DNA of 64,000 nt, from NCBI GenBank assembly GCA_030425425.1, contig JAUIAO010000014.1, positions 1-64,000 of the forward strand. Reading direction: 5' to 3'. This DNA is from Bacteroidia bacterium (GTDB lineage: Bacteria > Bacteroidota > Bacteroidia > Cytophagales > Cyclobacteriaceae). Positions 16,443-26,467 of this stretch are shown here, piece after piece; position 1 is the stretch's first letter; every line of letters begins with the position of its first letter. The position numbers were made by a program, and so were the translations under genes. The notes beneath the pieces are model-generated. The model did no database searches and had not been told where the DNA came from. It worked only from the letters and a program-made list of their open reading frames with translations.

Positions 16443-18764
16443 TTATCTTTTTATCACCTTCAATTCCTGACTAACTGAGAGACTTGTGTTAGACAAAGCG
16501 TTGATTTTAATCAGTTCGTCTACCGTCATTCCATAAGTAGTGGCAATTTTGAAAAGGCTATCTCCGCCTTTTACTGTGTAAACTTCATAATTTGAAGTTG
16601 GTGTTTGGGGTTCCTCATTTGGTGTGATTTGTAATTTCTGACCGACTTGTAATGATTCTCCTTGACTAAGCCCATTCCATAACAGAAGATCATTTATGTC
16701 TAAATCATATTTTTTTGATATCGCCCAAAGTGATTCTCCAGGCTCAACCGTATGAGTATTTGGTTCTTTCAAAGATTCCTGAATCTCTGTTTTATTACTT
16801 TTTTCTTGCGCTTCTGAGATCAATTTCACCTCAGGTATCGTATCCTTTTGCTCAATAGTTGGCGTGGAAACCAGCAGTTTTTGCCCTACTGAAAGGCTGC
16901 CGCGTTCAAGACTGTTCCACTCAATAATCTCGTCAACGCTCACATCATATTCTCTAGAAATACCCCATAAGGTTTCACCCGATTGCACTTCGTGATAGGT
17001 GGCCTCTTGCAAATCAGCGTGCCCTGCATCAACTTTCGGTACTTCGGTTGATTCATTTTCCTCAACAATCTCTTTAGGTTTTTCCTGGATTTCTTTTTCT
17101 AGAAGCGTGTCGTTTTGTGTTGTGTCCGTTTCCACTATTGTTGTTTTGCCATTACCAGATTGTGCTCTGACAAACAGTTTTTGGCCGACAGAGAGTGTGC
17201 CAGTCACCAATCCATTCCAGTTGATGAGATTATCCACTGATATATTGTATTGGCGTGATATTCCCCAGAGCGTTTCTCCCGGTTTCACCAAGTGTGTTTT
17301 TCTGGAATTATAGGGTTTTGTAGTACTCTCACTTGGATCAATGGCTATGTCTACTTCAGTACTATCCATTGTTAATTTTCCGGGTTTTGCTATCAAAGAA
17401 TCTGTTTCAATAGATTCGGATTGCGGAATGCGGTCAATTTCAACAGGCTTTGGCTCTACTGGTTTTTTGACATCATGATATTCAATTGGAGTGTTTTTAG
17501 GTCGTTTTTTAAATAACCACAGCAATCTCCCAGCCTTAAGCATTTCACCTTCTTCTATTCTATTCTTTTTTATAAGTTTTTTGAGCTTAATTCCATATTG
17601 CTGTGAGATCTTCCAGAGAGTTTCGTTGTATTGAACCACATGATATCGAATGGGTGATCTATTTTTTTTGTTTCTTACGTAGTAGATTTCACCAGGTACG
17701 ATCTGATGGGTAAAGTCCAGGTCATTGTATTTCATCAATTGATCAGTACTCATTTCTGCCTTCATTGCAAGCTTGGTCATGTCATCATCCTTACCTGCCA
17801 TCACTGCTTCTATCCCATTGATTTTAATGAAAATTGTTCTGTTTTTTCCAGTGATAGTAGACACAATCTGGTCCGGGTATTTTACTGGCTCAGAGGTAGG
17901 AATGCTTCTTGTCAATGGAGGATTTTCATCCTGCTCCAATTGTTTGGGAAGCTTGCCTTGTATGGGAATAATGACTGTGTATTCTTTGTCATCCGGGATT
18001 TTACCATGTTTCAGCCATTTATTGTATTCTTTCAGATCATCCTCTTCCAGATCAAACTCTTTTGCAATTTCATGGAGTGATTTTCCGGCTCCTTTTTGAT
18101 ACTCTACCAGTTTCAGACCTTCACTGTGTGGATCTCCAATCTCTTCATTGAAAGCAATGTAGTGGGCGATAAACCGCAAGACATACCAATGTGATTTGGA
18201 TGTAATTGTCAGTTTGTTTGACCCATATAATTTTTCATCTACATATTTTTTTGCTCCTCCGGCTCCTGCCTGGTATGCACTTACTGAGTAGATCCAGTTT
18301 TTGAAATAGAAGTTATTTCTCTTAAAATATTTGGCCGCTCCATGCGTAGCAGATACAATGTTTTTTCTTTCATCAATTTTCCCATCTACTCGCAATCCCA
18401 CCTCGCGAGCAGTAAAATCTTTGAACTGCCAATATCCCACGGCATTGGACGTAGAAACCGCATCAGAGATCAATGAGCTTTCTTGTACAGCCAGGTATTT
18501 GATATCTTCAGGTACACCTTCTTCTTTGAGAATGCGCTCCATGATCGGAAAATAAAGATTTACCCGATCCAGTTTCACCTGAAAATACTTATCACTGGCG
18601 CGAAGGGCATTCACGTCTTTTTGAATGGCAACTTTAGCTCCGGGAGTCAGTTTGAGTTTGATGCCTGCAATTTCCAGATTGTTAGGTACGGTAGGGACGG
18701 GCCCCAGCTGAGCAAAGCTTATAGAAAACGAGCATATAAAAAGTCCGAAAAGTGTTCTTCTCAT
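16443..18764 (-). CDS. Lytic transglycosylase with multiple LysM domains (MltD-like)
   Basis: 773 aa. Signal peptide ends SISFAQ. An SLT domain (about 60-210) has the catalytic Glu in LAVQESSL, then SNAVGYWQFKDFTAREVG and the SVSAYQAGAGGAKKY segment. Five clear LysM repeats follow (YHVVQYNETLWKISQQYG, HLVKPGETLWGISRQYN, YHEVQSGETLWGISREYD, HTVEPGESLWAISKKYD, YTVKGGDSLFKIATTYG), with one or two degenerate ones before them, joined by Glu/Pro/Thr-rich linkers. It cleaves peptidoglycan in the periplasm and binds glycan strands through LysM. Its start overlaps the O-methyltransferase stop by 4 bases. Confidence 0.92.
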   Translation of the reverse strand: MRRTLFGLFICSFSISFAQLGPVPTVPNNLEIAGIKLKLTPGAKVAIQKDVNALRASDKYFQVKLDRVNLYFPIMERILKEEGVPEDIKYLAVQESSLISDAVSTSNAVGYWQFKDFTAREVGLRVDGKIDERKNIVSATHGAAKYFKRNNFYFKNWIYSVSAYQAGAGGAKKYVDEKLYGSNKLTITSKSHWYVLRFIAHYIAFNEEIGDPHSEGLKLVEYQKGAGKSLHEIAKEFDLEEDDLKEYNKWLKHGKIPDDKEYTVIIPIQGKLPKQLEQDENPPLTRSIPTSEPVKYPDQIVSTITGKNRTIFIKINGIEAVMAGKDDDMTKLAMKAEMSTDQLMKYNDLDFTHQIVPGEIYYVRNKKNRSPIRYHVVQYNETLWKISQQYGIKLKKLIKKNRIEEGEMLKAGRLLWLFKKRPKNTPIEYHDVKKPVEPKPVEIDRIPQSESIETDSLIAKPGKLTMDSTEVDIAIDPSESTTKPYNSRKTHLVKPGETLWGISRQYNISVDNLINWNGLVTGTLSVGQKLFVRAQSGNGKTTIVETDTTQNDTLLEKEIQEKPKEIVEENESTEVPKVDAGHADLQEATYHEVQSGETLWGISREYDVSVDEIIEWNSLERGSLSVGQKLLVSTPTIEQKDTIPEVKLISEAQEKSNKTEIQESLKEPNTHTVEPGESLWAISKKYDLDINDLLLWNGLSQGESLQVGQKLQITPNEEPQTPTSNYEVYTVKGGDSLFKIATTYGMTVDELIKINALSNTSLSVSQELKVIKR

Positions 18765-19399
18765 AGTTTTCTCAAAACCATTAAACCATCTCTAATTGGG
18801 AATAATACATTTTCTACTCTCGAATCCTCTTGCACCATTTTATTGAAAGCCCTAATGGATTCAGTTGCTTTATCTGTTTTAGAATGGTCAGCCACTTTAC
18901 CACTCCACAGTACATTGTCTATGATCATAAAACCGTCTTTACGTAGCTGAGGAAGAGTCTGTTCAAAATAAGTGGGATAGGATCCCTTATCTGCGTCAAT
19001 AAAAATCAAATCCCATTCATAACTGAGATCAGGGATGATTTCTTGTGCATTTCCAATTTTAAATTCTATCTGCTGATCGAATACCGAGTCTTTAAAGTAT
19101 TCTCGAACAACTGGCTCCAGCTCTTCATTCACATCAATGGTTACCAGTTTGCCATCTTTGCTGAGACCTTCGGCCAGGCATAATGCGGAGTAACCAGTAT
19201 AGGTGCCAATCTCCAGAATGTACTTTGGCTGGATCATATGAGCAAGCATGCTAAGTACCCGGCCTTGCAAATGCCCAGAGAGCATTCTGGGTTTCAGAAT
19301 TTTGAGATGAGTCTCTCGATTGATTTTCTGTAGTAGGTCTGATTCATTGGTCGAATGAGCCTCTACATATTGCTGTAGGTCAGTGGGCAGAAAATCCAT
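18761..19399 (-). CDS. O-methyltransferase, SAM-dependent (catechol-O-methyltransferase-like family 3)
   Basis: 212 aa, the normal length of bacterial family 3 O-methyltransferases. It has motif I LEIGTYTGYSALCLAEGL, the acidic ribose site VTIDVNEE, the metal-binding FIDADKGSYPTYFE and later IIDNVLWSGKV. It should transfer a methyl group to a hydroxyl of an unknown small substrate in a divalent-metal-dependent way. It is translationally coupled with the downstream lytic transglycosylase gene (4-base overlap). Confidence 0.9.
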   Translation of the reverse strand: MDFLPTDLQQYVEAHSTNESDLLQKINRETHLKILKPRMLSGHLQGRVLSMLAHMIQPKYILEIGTYTGYSALCLAEGLSKDGKLVTIDVNEELEPVVREYFKDSVFDQQIEFKIGNAQEIIPDLSYEWDLIFIDADKGSYPTYFEQTLPQLRKDGFMIIDNVLWSGKVADHSKTDKATESIRAFNKMVQEDSRVENVLFPIRDGLMVLRKL

Positions 19400-19466
19400 A
19401 ATACAAAACTAAGCCGAATGTCTTATTCAAACTAAGTGATGATCATTACTTTAGGAAAATGCTTGT

Positions 19467-20699
19467 TTATTCCGGTAAATAAGTTAGTGTACTCATTTGC
19501 GACATGTCAAAGTTTTCCTGCGCTAGGTCAATCAATTCTTTTTCTGTGACTTGATCTATTCGTTTAAAAATCTCACCAATGTCCGGAATTTTATTGAGGT
19601 CGAGGAGGCTTTTAGCCATCATGAGCATCATGGAGTTGTTGTTTTCCTCAGACATTGCCAGCTGACCTTTGAGTTGTTGCTTAGCTCGCTGAAACTGTAA
19701 TCCACCGAGTGGTTTACTCATGAGTAGATCAAGTTCTTTCTTGACTAGTCGCATGGATTTCTGAAGGTTTTTAGGGTCGGTGGCAAAATATATCCCAAAC
19801 GAGCCTGTTTCGATGTAGGGACTATAACTCGCATCTATTCCGTAAACAAACCCGTGTTTTTCACGCAATGAAAGGTTCAGCCTGGAGTTCATTCCCGGGC
19901 CACCGAGAATATTCACCAGCATAAAAAACGGTATTCTATTTGGGTCTTTTAGCCCATAACTAGTTCTCCCAATAGCTACATGTGCCTGGGTAATTGGTTT
20001 TTTTATGGTTATTTGATTCGTCGATGCTCCGGAGAAAAAGTCTCTTTTGCCCGTGTGGTTTTTATGAGGGATGTCTTTGAGATATTTCTCTGCGAGTTTG
20101 AACAACTTTTTGGCTGGGTAGCTTCCTACACTGGTAAGGATAATTCTCTCTGTATTCAGGTTTTTGGTCAGAAATTGTAAAAAGTCTTTCTGATGAAAGC
20201 TGTTGACGGATTGTTCTGTACCAAGAATGTTTTTACCTAATGCATGATTTTGGAAAACCAGCTCATCAAAATCATCTTGTATGGCATCTTCCGGAGTGTC
20301 ACGGTACATCGCCATTTCTTCCAGAATCACCTGGCGCTCACGCTCTATTTGAGGTTCTGGGAAAGTGGAGTAGAAGGTGATATCAGCCAGTAGTTCTACG
20401 GCTTTTTCCAGGTGATTGTCTAGCAATGAAGCATAGAAGCAGATTTTTTCTCTGGTAGTGTAGGCATTGAGTTCTCCTCCGAGCGAATCCAGTCTATTGA
20501 TGATATGAAAGGCTTTGCGTTTTTTGGTGCCTTTGAAAGCCATGTGTTCCCAAAAATGCGCTATTCCTTGCTCTTCCGGCAACTCATCACGACTCCCAAT
20601 ATCGAGCATGATGCCCACATGAGCGATGCGCGTACTAGTGATTTGCTTGTGGACGATTCTGATGCCATTCGGCAACTCCATCAACTCATTTTCCTCCAT
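19467..20699 (-). CDS. M16 family zinc peptidase (PqqL/processing-peptidase-like)
   Basis: 410 aa from the ATG at 20699 (MEENELMELPNGIRIVH); the longer TTG start is unlikely. The inverted zinc motif is HFWEH (in GIAHFWEHMAFKGT), with the third ligand Glu in the VILEEMAMYRDTPED region about 75 residues on. The C-terminal half is the inactive M16 domain (VNILGGPGMNSRLNLSLREKHGFVYGI). It degrades or processes peptides inside a closed chamber. There is no signal peptide, so it is likely cytoplasmic. Confidence 0.9.
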   Translation of the reverse strand: MEENELMELPNGIRIVHKQITSTRIAHVGIMLDIGSRDELPEEQGIAHFWEHMAFKGTKKRKAFHIINRLDSLGGELNAYTTREKICFYASLLDNHLEKAVELLADITFYSTFPEPQIERERQVILEEMAMYRDTPEDAIQDDFDELVFQNHALGKNILGTEQSVNSFHQKDFLQFLTKNLNTERIILTSVGSYPAKKLFKLAEKYLKDIPHKNHTGKRDFFSGASTNQITIKKPITQAHVAIGRTSYGLKDPNRIPFFMLVNILGGPGMNSRLNLSLREKHGFVYGIDASYSPYIETGSFGIYFATDPKNLQKSMRLVKKELDLLMSKPLGGLQFQRAKQQLKGQLAMSEENNNSMMLMMAKSLLDLNKIPDIGEIFKRIDQVTEKELIDLAQENFDMSQMSTLTYLPE

Positions 20700-20938
20700 A
20701 GGGGCGCAAATGTAGTGCAAATGAGGAGGATTTGAATATTATGTGAGTTGCATCATTAAATACCCTCAAAGTCAATTATTGAAATTTGGGAATTCGTTGT
20801 AACTCTGTTCTATCAAAAAAATTAAATTGATTTTTGAGTCAATTTTATCTTCATTCCAAGTAAGTAATAATTGATTCCTGATGTCTGAATTATTTTTAGC
20901 GATAGCTATTTTTTAAAGATTCTGATTTTTCAGTCAAA

Positions 20939-21388
20939 CTAGAATCCTCTATTGTTTTCTGGAAGTCGATATGCTTTTGCAGCTTCTTCAACTTCATCAT
21001 CAATATCTTCGTCGTAAGAGAAACCGAAAACTATCCATTTGTCTTTTGGCTTATAAAACTCAAATGTAAATCTCAGGGGTTGTCGATCATATTTAACCAT
21101 GAATGAATAAAGTTCGAAACTACTTCCGGCGGTTTTTTTAGTGATAGCTTCATATCCATAATACTCTCCAATCAATGATTGCATGTTAGCAAGCTGTGTT
21201 TTCAGATTCTGAATCCCATCCTGATTCCTATCCATCCATTTATTAGTGGCATATAAATTGTCCAGTGCTGTATTCGCACCTTTCTTTTAATATTCATTAA
21301 AAAACTTCTCAATCAGTTCATCAGGAGTTTGACCAACAGCATTGAAAGCAACAAGAGAAATTAGAAAAGTAGATATAAGGTATTTCAT
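20939..21388 (-). pseudogene. Small secreted protein gene interrupted by an in-frame TAA
   Basis: From the ATG at 21388 the translation is a signal peptide (MKYLISTFLISLVAFNAVGQ) plus TPDELIEKFFNEY, then TAA (codon 34, 21287-21289), then KKGANTALDNLYATNKWMDRNQDGIQN and on in the same frame to 20939. The two parts join without a gap, so this is one gene of 149 codons with a nonsense change, most simply AAA, GAA or CAA to TAA. The downstream part alone would start at the Met at 21235 and lack a signal. The family is not recognised; the mature part (FELYSFMVKYDRQPLRFTFEFYKPKDKWIVFGF) looks like a small alpha/beta periplasmic domain. Confidence 0.7.
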
Positions 21389-21482
21389 TTTTGATAGTGA
21401 AGGTAAATTGTAATTATATGCAATATAAGTTTAAATATAACAAAAAACCGATAATAATGACCGGCCCTTCTATGTTGTGATG

Positions 21483-21923
21483 TTAATGGTTGAAACCTCT
21501 GTTTCCACCTTTGCCGTGTTGCTCTTCAAAATGTTCTGCAAACCACTCAGGAGCCTCTACGTCATTGTCGTAGATGTAGTATGCGATGGATTTGATTTGC
21601 TCTTCCGGCAGAGGTAATGCCGGCATCACTCCAAATCTTCTTACAGCTCCAAACATTAGTGCCTTCTCTTCGGTAGGATTAGTCACATAATCATACACAG
21701 CCTGCGCAAATTCTTCTTTGGTTTTGTACATCATCTGATATCGGAATTTTACCGCGGCAAACGGAGGAGCCAGAATCTCGTCGTGAGAAGGTGCTTTCGG
21801 GTTATGGCAGGCAAAGCAAGTCGCAATCATGGCGGGTTTTTCCGATTTGGGTAGTTCTTGCTGAGCAAGAATGGGACTAGTCAATACTATTATCAGGAGC
21901 AGACTTAGGATCGAATTTTTCAT
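21483..21923 (-). CDS. Periplasmic c-type cytochrome
   Basis: 146 aa from the ATG at 21923. Signal peptide ends SPILAQ (residue 21). One haem site is CFACH (Cys36, Cys39, His40), and the likely Met ligand is in FGVMPALPLPEEQIKSIAYYIYD, the usual ending of class I cytochromes. It carries electrons in the periplasm or on the outer face of the inner membrane; the partner is unknown. The glycine/asparagine-rich tail (HGKGGNRGFNH) is short. A terminator separates it from the VWA gene upstream. Confidence 0.88.
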   Translation of the reverse strand: MKNSILSLLLIIVLTSPILAQQELPKSEKPAMIATCFACHNPKAPSHDEILAPPFAAVKFRYQMMYKTKEEFAQAVYDYVTNPTEEKALMFGAVRRFGVMPALPLPEEQIKSIAYYIYDNDVEAPEWFAEHFEEQHGKGGNRGFNH

Positions 21924-21943
21924 AAAATAATTATTAAACAAAA

Positions 21944-21973
21944 TGCGGGATCAACCTTGAGGTTGATCTCGCA
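21944..21973 (-). terminator. Terminator downstream of the VWA lipoprotein gene
   Basis: TGCGGGATCAACCT (21944-21957) pairs with AGGTTGATCTCGCA (21960-21973) with one mismatch. On the minus strand the stem is followed by ATTTTGTTT. The 2-base loop shown would open to 4 or more in practice. Confidence 0.75.
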
Positions 21974-22042
21974 TCAAAAGAATTTATTTTATAGCTTATT
22001 CAATATGATTTCAGTCATATGTATAACTGAATTATCAAGGCA

Positions 22043-23518
22043 TTACTGTATGCCTTGTGCCTTGATCACGAGCTTTCTGAATTCTTCTTTGAAACCATAT
22101 GCATCATTCAGATTTGCGGATTCTACCCAGCTGATCACATCCTCCAGGTTACTACTGCCTTTGTATTCGGAATCACGTAGCTGTAAAGCAAAAGAAGCGA
22201 CCGCACTGGTAAATTGCATCTGTGCAGAGGATTCGGCGAAAGAACGATCCAAGTCCAGAATGTCCAATGACATAGGAATGCTGGTATCACCATCTGGCAT
22301 TTTATATCTAAAGTCAATTTTGAATGTAGGCGCTTGTCGGGCTTCTGGAGAGCTATTCTGGGGGATAATCTCATAAAGAGCCGTGATGTTTTGGTCTGCG
22401 CCTATTTCGCCTGCATCGGTGGAGTCATTTTCAAAATCTTCATTTTCCAAGACACGATTTTCATAACCAATCAGGCGATAAGATTGTACAAGTGCAGGAT
22501 TAAACTCTACTTGCACTTTCACATCTTTGGCAACTGTGAAAAATTTGCTCTGTTCATAGATAAACACCTTTTGTAGTTGCTTGATGTTGTCTACATATTC
22601 GAAAGTGCCATTTCCATGATTGGCAATTTGTTCCAAACTGGCGTCATTGAGGTTTCCGCGTCCTACGCCAATGGCCGTAAGAAAAACTCCAGACGCTCTT
22701 TTTTCTTCGATTAGTTCTATCAATTCTTCTGTAGAAGAAGGGCCGACGTTGAAGTCTCCATCCGTTCCCATAATGATACGGTTGTTGCCACCTTCTATGA
22801 AATTTTGCTCAGCTATTTCATAAGCTGTGATGATCCCTTTAGCCCCTGCTGTGCTGCCTCCACTGCCCAATTCATTGATGGCTAAGTGAATCTTTGATTT
22901 CTCAGTTCCGGGAGTGGATTGCAAAACCACTTTGTCTGAACCAGCGTAAGTGACTATCGCAATGCGATCATTGGGACGCATTTGATCCACGAAAGATTTG
23001 AAGCCTCCTTTTAGTAATTCTAGTTTGTCCTCACTGGACATTGATCCTGAGACATCTATGAGAAATACAAAATTAGAAAGGGGCAACTGTTCCTCCAGCG
23101 GTTTACCTTGTATTCCGATTCTAATAAGTTTGTGACTGGTTTCCCAGGGACATGTGGCTACTTCTCCGTTTAGAGAAATGGGATGTTCACTCGAGTTGTA
23201 TTCATAATCCAAGTCAAAATAGTTAATAAATTCTTCGGTACGGATGGCATTTTTGGGAGGTATGATGTTATCCTCCTGGATGTATCTTCTCATGTTCGCG
23301 TAAGCAGCTCCATCAGCATCTATAGAAAAAGTAGAAATAGGCTCTTCTGATACCTCTACAAACGGGTTTTCTATGATCTCAGCATACTGGTCTCCACTTG
23401 AGGGCACATCATCAGATTCGTAATATAGACCTCCGCTAATAGACATTTCATCACCTGCATAATCACCACAGGAAAATAATAAGAAAGTTGTGAGTAGAAT
23501 AAGGGAAAAATTCTTCAT
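22043..23518 (-). CDS. VWA-domain lipoprotein, YfbK family
   Basis: 491 aa. A lipoprotein signal has Cys17 (LLFSCG). An N-terminal family-specific domain (IENPFVEVSEEPISTFSIDADGA onward) leads into a von Willebrand type A domain with the MIDAS DVSGSMS at 155-161, IMGTDGDFNVGPSS and AIGVGRGNLND. The C-terminal region (about 320-491) matches the DUF3520-like end of YfbK proteins. It is likely outer-membrane or periplasm anchored and binds a protein through a metal-dependent site; the ligand is unknown. It has its own terminator. Confidence 0.9.
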   Translation of the reverse strand: MKNFSLILLTTFLLFSCGDYAGDEMSISGGLYYESDDVPSSGDQYAEIIENPFVEVSEEPISTFSIDADGAAYANMRRYIQEDNIIPPKNAIRTEEFINYFDLDYEYNSSEHPISLNGEVATCPWETSHKLIRIGIQGKPLEEQLPLSNFVFLIDVSGSMSSEDKLELLKGGFKSFVDQMRPNDRIAIVTYAGSDKVVLQSTPGTEKSKIHLAINELGSGGSTAGAKGIITAYEIAEQNFIEGGNNRIIMGTDGDFNVGPSSTEELIELIEEKRASGVFLTAIGVGRGNLNDASLEQIANHGNGTFEYVDNIKQLQKVFIYEQSKFFTVAKDVKVQVEFNPALVQSYRLIGYENRVLENEDFENDSTDAGEIGADQNITALYEIIPQNSSPEARQAPTFKIDFRYKMPDGDTSIPMSLDILDLDRSFAESSAQMQFTSAVASFALQLRDSEYKGSSNLEDVISWVESANLNDAYGFKEEFRKLVIKAQGIQ

Positions 23519-23575
23519 TGTTAAAGCGTTTAGATTCGTACTACTGACACATACAGTTCCTGTATAGTTGTAGTG

Positions 23576-24967
23576 CTATTTCCAAATAATCTCCACAATC
23601 TTCTTTCCGATCAGGACAGATGATTGGGAAATGCCATCAGGTCGCTTTATTTTGATTTTGTCCTTTGAGGGTTTTAAGTATATCCGTTCCTGAACGGTAT
23701 GTTTACCTTTTTTGTGATAAATAACGATGCTTCTTACTTCAAACTCTTCTTTGATAGTTGTCTGATTTCTTGAAGTAGTAATAGTTTTCGGAGTATCCAC
23801 TTCCTCATTATTCATCAGTTGCCATAGCCTGGAGCAAGTTGGGGTACCATATCCGACATAATTATTCCCGTATGGATAAAAATTCCCTGCTTTTTGAAAA
23901 TAGTTAATGATTTCAAGATTCGACAATGAAGAGTCATATTGCCAAATACAGGCTGCCATGCCCGTTGCGATCGGTGCGGCAAATGATGTGCCTAAGGTAG
24001 AATAGACAGTGATGTCTGGTTTTACATAGTCAAGAGTTTCCGGACCCATGCTGCTGTAGTTCATTTTATCCCAGATTTTGTATTTACTGGACCCAACAGT
24101 GAGCGCATGTTGTGCATCGCCTGGAGCAGATAATGTTTTCCAATGATTTCCGCCTTCATTCCCAGCAGAAACTACGATAAGCATGCCTTTCTCTACAGCT
24201 GCAATTTCTACGGCTTTGGTGATCATGGTAGACTTCCCATCAATTTGATCCGGTGTGTAGTTTTCTGAGGAGTTGGTGTAATCTTCTGTATATCCGAGCG
24301 AGATGTTGACAAGCTTCACACCCATTTTGTGCATGTCTTCCAGAGCCTGAATGAGCAAATCCTCTTCTTGTCGCTTTTCAAACCCTCCATGATCCGTTCG
24401 TGCGAGATAGAATGCAGCACCTTGAGCTAGTCCAAATTGGATATCTTTTTTTTTCTTATATCCAGCAATTTGTTGCCATACTTCTGTACCGTGCCCGTCA
24501 TCAAGGCTGCGAGAGCCCGTATATGGCTCCATTTCAGGGGTTATATAATCCTTGTAGAATTTCACACTTTCATTAGCAAATATGTCTTCAAGCATGTCGC
24601 TTTTATTAGCATTCAGAAAGCCCCCATCTATGATCCCCACTTTCACACCGGTACCATCAAGATCTTGCTCAATAAACACTTCTCCTTCTACTTGCTCCAA
24701 TGAAAACCCTAAGGTAGGAATTTCCCCCGAAGTGCCATTAAGATTGAAATGCCTCACTTTAGAAGGGTAAATGCTCTGTTCGATAATGCTGTGAAGTGCT
24801 GTGGGAGTTAGCTCATAGCTACACGCATGAAGCCAGTCTGAACAGACAATGGCAGAATCCAGATCGGGTATTTTAATGGCATCTTCATTTAAAATCCAAT
24901 ATTTTTCCTGCCCAAATAGAGATAGATGGAATAAGCTGATAAAAAGTAAGAAGCTGATTTTTTTCAT
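23576..24967 (-). CDS. Secreted S8 (subtilisin-like) serine peptidase
   Basis: 463 aa. Signal peptide ends HLSLFGQ (20). The catalytic triad is Asp114 (VKVGIIDGG), His159 (DDGHGTEVW) and Ser328 (GTSFAAPIATG); the oxyanion Asn270 is in VVSAGNEGG. Residues 21-100 look like a propeptide region. The C-terminal 80 residues are a small beta domain without a T9SS tail, so it is more likely periplasmic or released by another route. It stands in the same direction as the VWA gene with a 57-base gap. Confidence 0.9.
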   Translation of the reverse strand: MKKISFLLFISLFHLSLFGQEKYWILNEDAIKIPDLDSAIVCSDWLHACSYELTPTALHSIIEQSIYPSKVRHFNLNGTSGEIPTLGFSLEQVEGEVFIEQDLDGTGVKVGIIDGGFLNANKSDMLEDIFANESVKFYKDYITPEMEPYTGSRSLDDGHGTEVWQQIAGYKKKKDIQFGLAQGAAFYLARTDHGGFEKRQEEDLLIQALEDMHKMGVKLVNISLGYTEDYTNSSENYTPDQIDGKSTMITKAVEIAAVEKGMLIVVSAGNEGGNHWKTLSAPGDAQHALTVGSSKYKIWDKMNYSSMGPETLDYVKPDITVYSTLGTSFAAPIATGMAACIWQYDSSLSNLEIINYFQKAGNFYPYGNNYVGYGTPTCSRLWQLMNNEEVDTPKTITTSRNQTTIKEEFEVRSIVIYHKKGKHTVQERIYLKPSKDKIKIKRPDGISQSSVLIGKKIVEIIWK

Positions 24968-25070
24968 GTTGTGCCGGGGAGGTTCACTGCATTCCTGCGA
25001 TGTAAAATAATAAAGACTAGTGTGGATTGGAGTATTGCTAAATTATCCTTCCAGATTTCACTATGATGCT

Positions 25071-25078
25071 TACCTTTG
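25071..25078 (+). promoter_or_regulatory. Promoter -7 box for pepP
   Basis: TACCTTTG matches TAnnTTTG and lies 37 bases before the ATG at 25116. No good -33 TTG is seen at the right spacing. Confidence 0.45.
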
Positions 25079-25115
25079 ATGCGACCCAAAAATGAACTTT
25101 TTTAAGCATTGAAAT

Positions 25116-26414
25116 ATGAGATACAAAACCATATCCAAAGACCTTTTTATTAAAAATAGAAAAAAGCTAGTCGATAGGCTTAAGCCAAATTCTGTAGTAA
25201 TCATCCATTCTAATGACATCATGCCTACCAATGCAGATGGTACGATGGTTTTCAAGCAAAACTCGGATTTGTTTTACCTGACTGGAGTTGATCAGGAGGA
25301 ATCTATTTTAGTTTTGGCCCCTGATTTCCCTAATGAAAAGATGCGTGAAATGCTCTTTTTGAGGGAAACGAATGAAGAAATCGCCATTTGGGAAGGGCAC
25401 AAGTTGACAAAAGAAGAAGGACGCAATATCTCTGGTATACAAAACATTAAGTGGAATCAGGATTTTGACCAAATGCTTTACACCATTTTGGCAGAATCAG
25501 AAAATATCTACCTTTCTACAAATGAGCATATTAGAAATGCCTCTGTTGTGGAAACGGCAAATGATCGGTTCGTGAAAGAGTGTATGAGTAAATACCCTCT
25601 ATATGAGTATCAGCGTCTCGCGCCAATTATTTATGATTTGCGTACGGTCAAAGAACGAGAGGAAGTGAGTCTGATAGAGCATGCCTGTCAGATCACAGAG
25701 AAGGGGTTTAGGAGAATTCTGGATGTAACTGCACCGGGAGTTTGGGAATATGAATTAGAAGCAGAATATGCTCATGTTTTTCTGGCTAACAGGTCACGAG
25801 GATTCGCTTATACCCCGATTATCGCGGGAGGATTCAATGCCTGTGTATTACACTATATAGAGAACAAGCAGCAACTTCAGGATGGTGATTTGTTGCTGAT
25901 GGATGTGGGTGCAGAATATGCAAATTATAATGCAGATATGACGCGAACGATCCCTGTAAATGGAAGATTCACAAAACGTCAACGAGCGATATATGATGCC
26001 GTTCTCAGAGTAAAAAATCAAGCTACAGAGTTGTTGAAGCCAGGAAATGCAATTCCTGAATATCACGCCGCGGTAGGGGAGTTGATGACCGAAGAGTTGC
26101 TGGAACTTGGACTAATCGACAAAACGGATATTAAAAACCAAGACCCGGATTGGCCGGCATACAAGAAGTATTTTATGCACGGTACTTCGCATCATCTGGG
26201 TTTGGATGTACACGATGTGGCTTCAATTTATACCAAGTTCAAACCAGGTATGGTCTTTACAGTTGAGCCCGGTATTTATATTCGTGAGGAAAAAATCGGT
26301 ATCAGGTTAGAAGACAACATTCAGATCACCGAAAATGGTCACAATAACCTCATGAGAAATATCCCAATTCATGCAGAAGAGATTGAGGACCTGATGAATG
26401 AAAACAAAGGATAA
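25116..26414 (+). CDS. pepP: Xaa-Pro aminopeptidase (M24B)
   Basis: 432 aa. The N-terminal domain has NADGTMVFKQNSDLFYLTG, the PepP hallmark. The pita-bread catalytic domain holds the dinuclear metal ligands: Asp in LLMDVGAEY, Asp in NADMTRTIPVNG, His in HGTSHHLGLDVHDV, Glu in FTVEPGIYI and Glu in IRLEDNIQIT. It removes N-terminal residues before proline, in the cytoplasm. It heads a run with DUF4290 and murA, with gaps of 53 bases and a 1-base overlap. Confidence 0.94.
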   Translation: MRYKTISKDLFIKNRKKLVDRLKPNSVVIIHSNDIMPTNADGTMVFKQNSDLFYLTGVDQEESILVLAPDFPNEKMREMLFLRETNEEIAIWEGHKLTKEEGRNISGIQNIKWNQDFDQMLYTILAESENIYLSTNEHIRNASVVETANDRFVKECMSKYPLYEYQRLAPIIYDLRTVKEREEVSLIEHACQITEKGFRRILDVTAPGVWEYELEAEYAHVFLANRSRGFAYTPIIAGGFNACVLHYIENKQQLQDGDLLLMDVGAEYANYNADMTRTIPVNGRFTKRQRAIYDAVLRVKNQATELLKPGNAIPEYHAAVGELMTEELLELGLIDKTDIKNQDPDWPAYKKYFMHGTSHHLGLDVHDVASIYTKFKPGMVFTVEPGIYIREEKIGIRLEDNIQITENGHNNLMRNIPIHAEEIEDLMNENKG

Positions 26415-26467
26415 CGGATAAAACCTTGTTTTAATGGGATTTCGTTAGTTTTGAGCAAAATAGTAGA

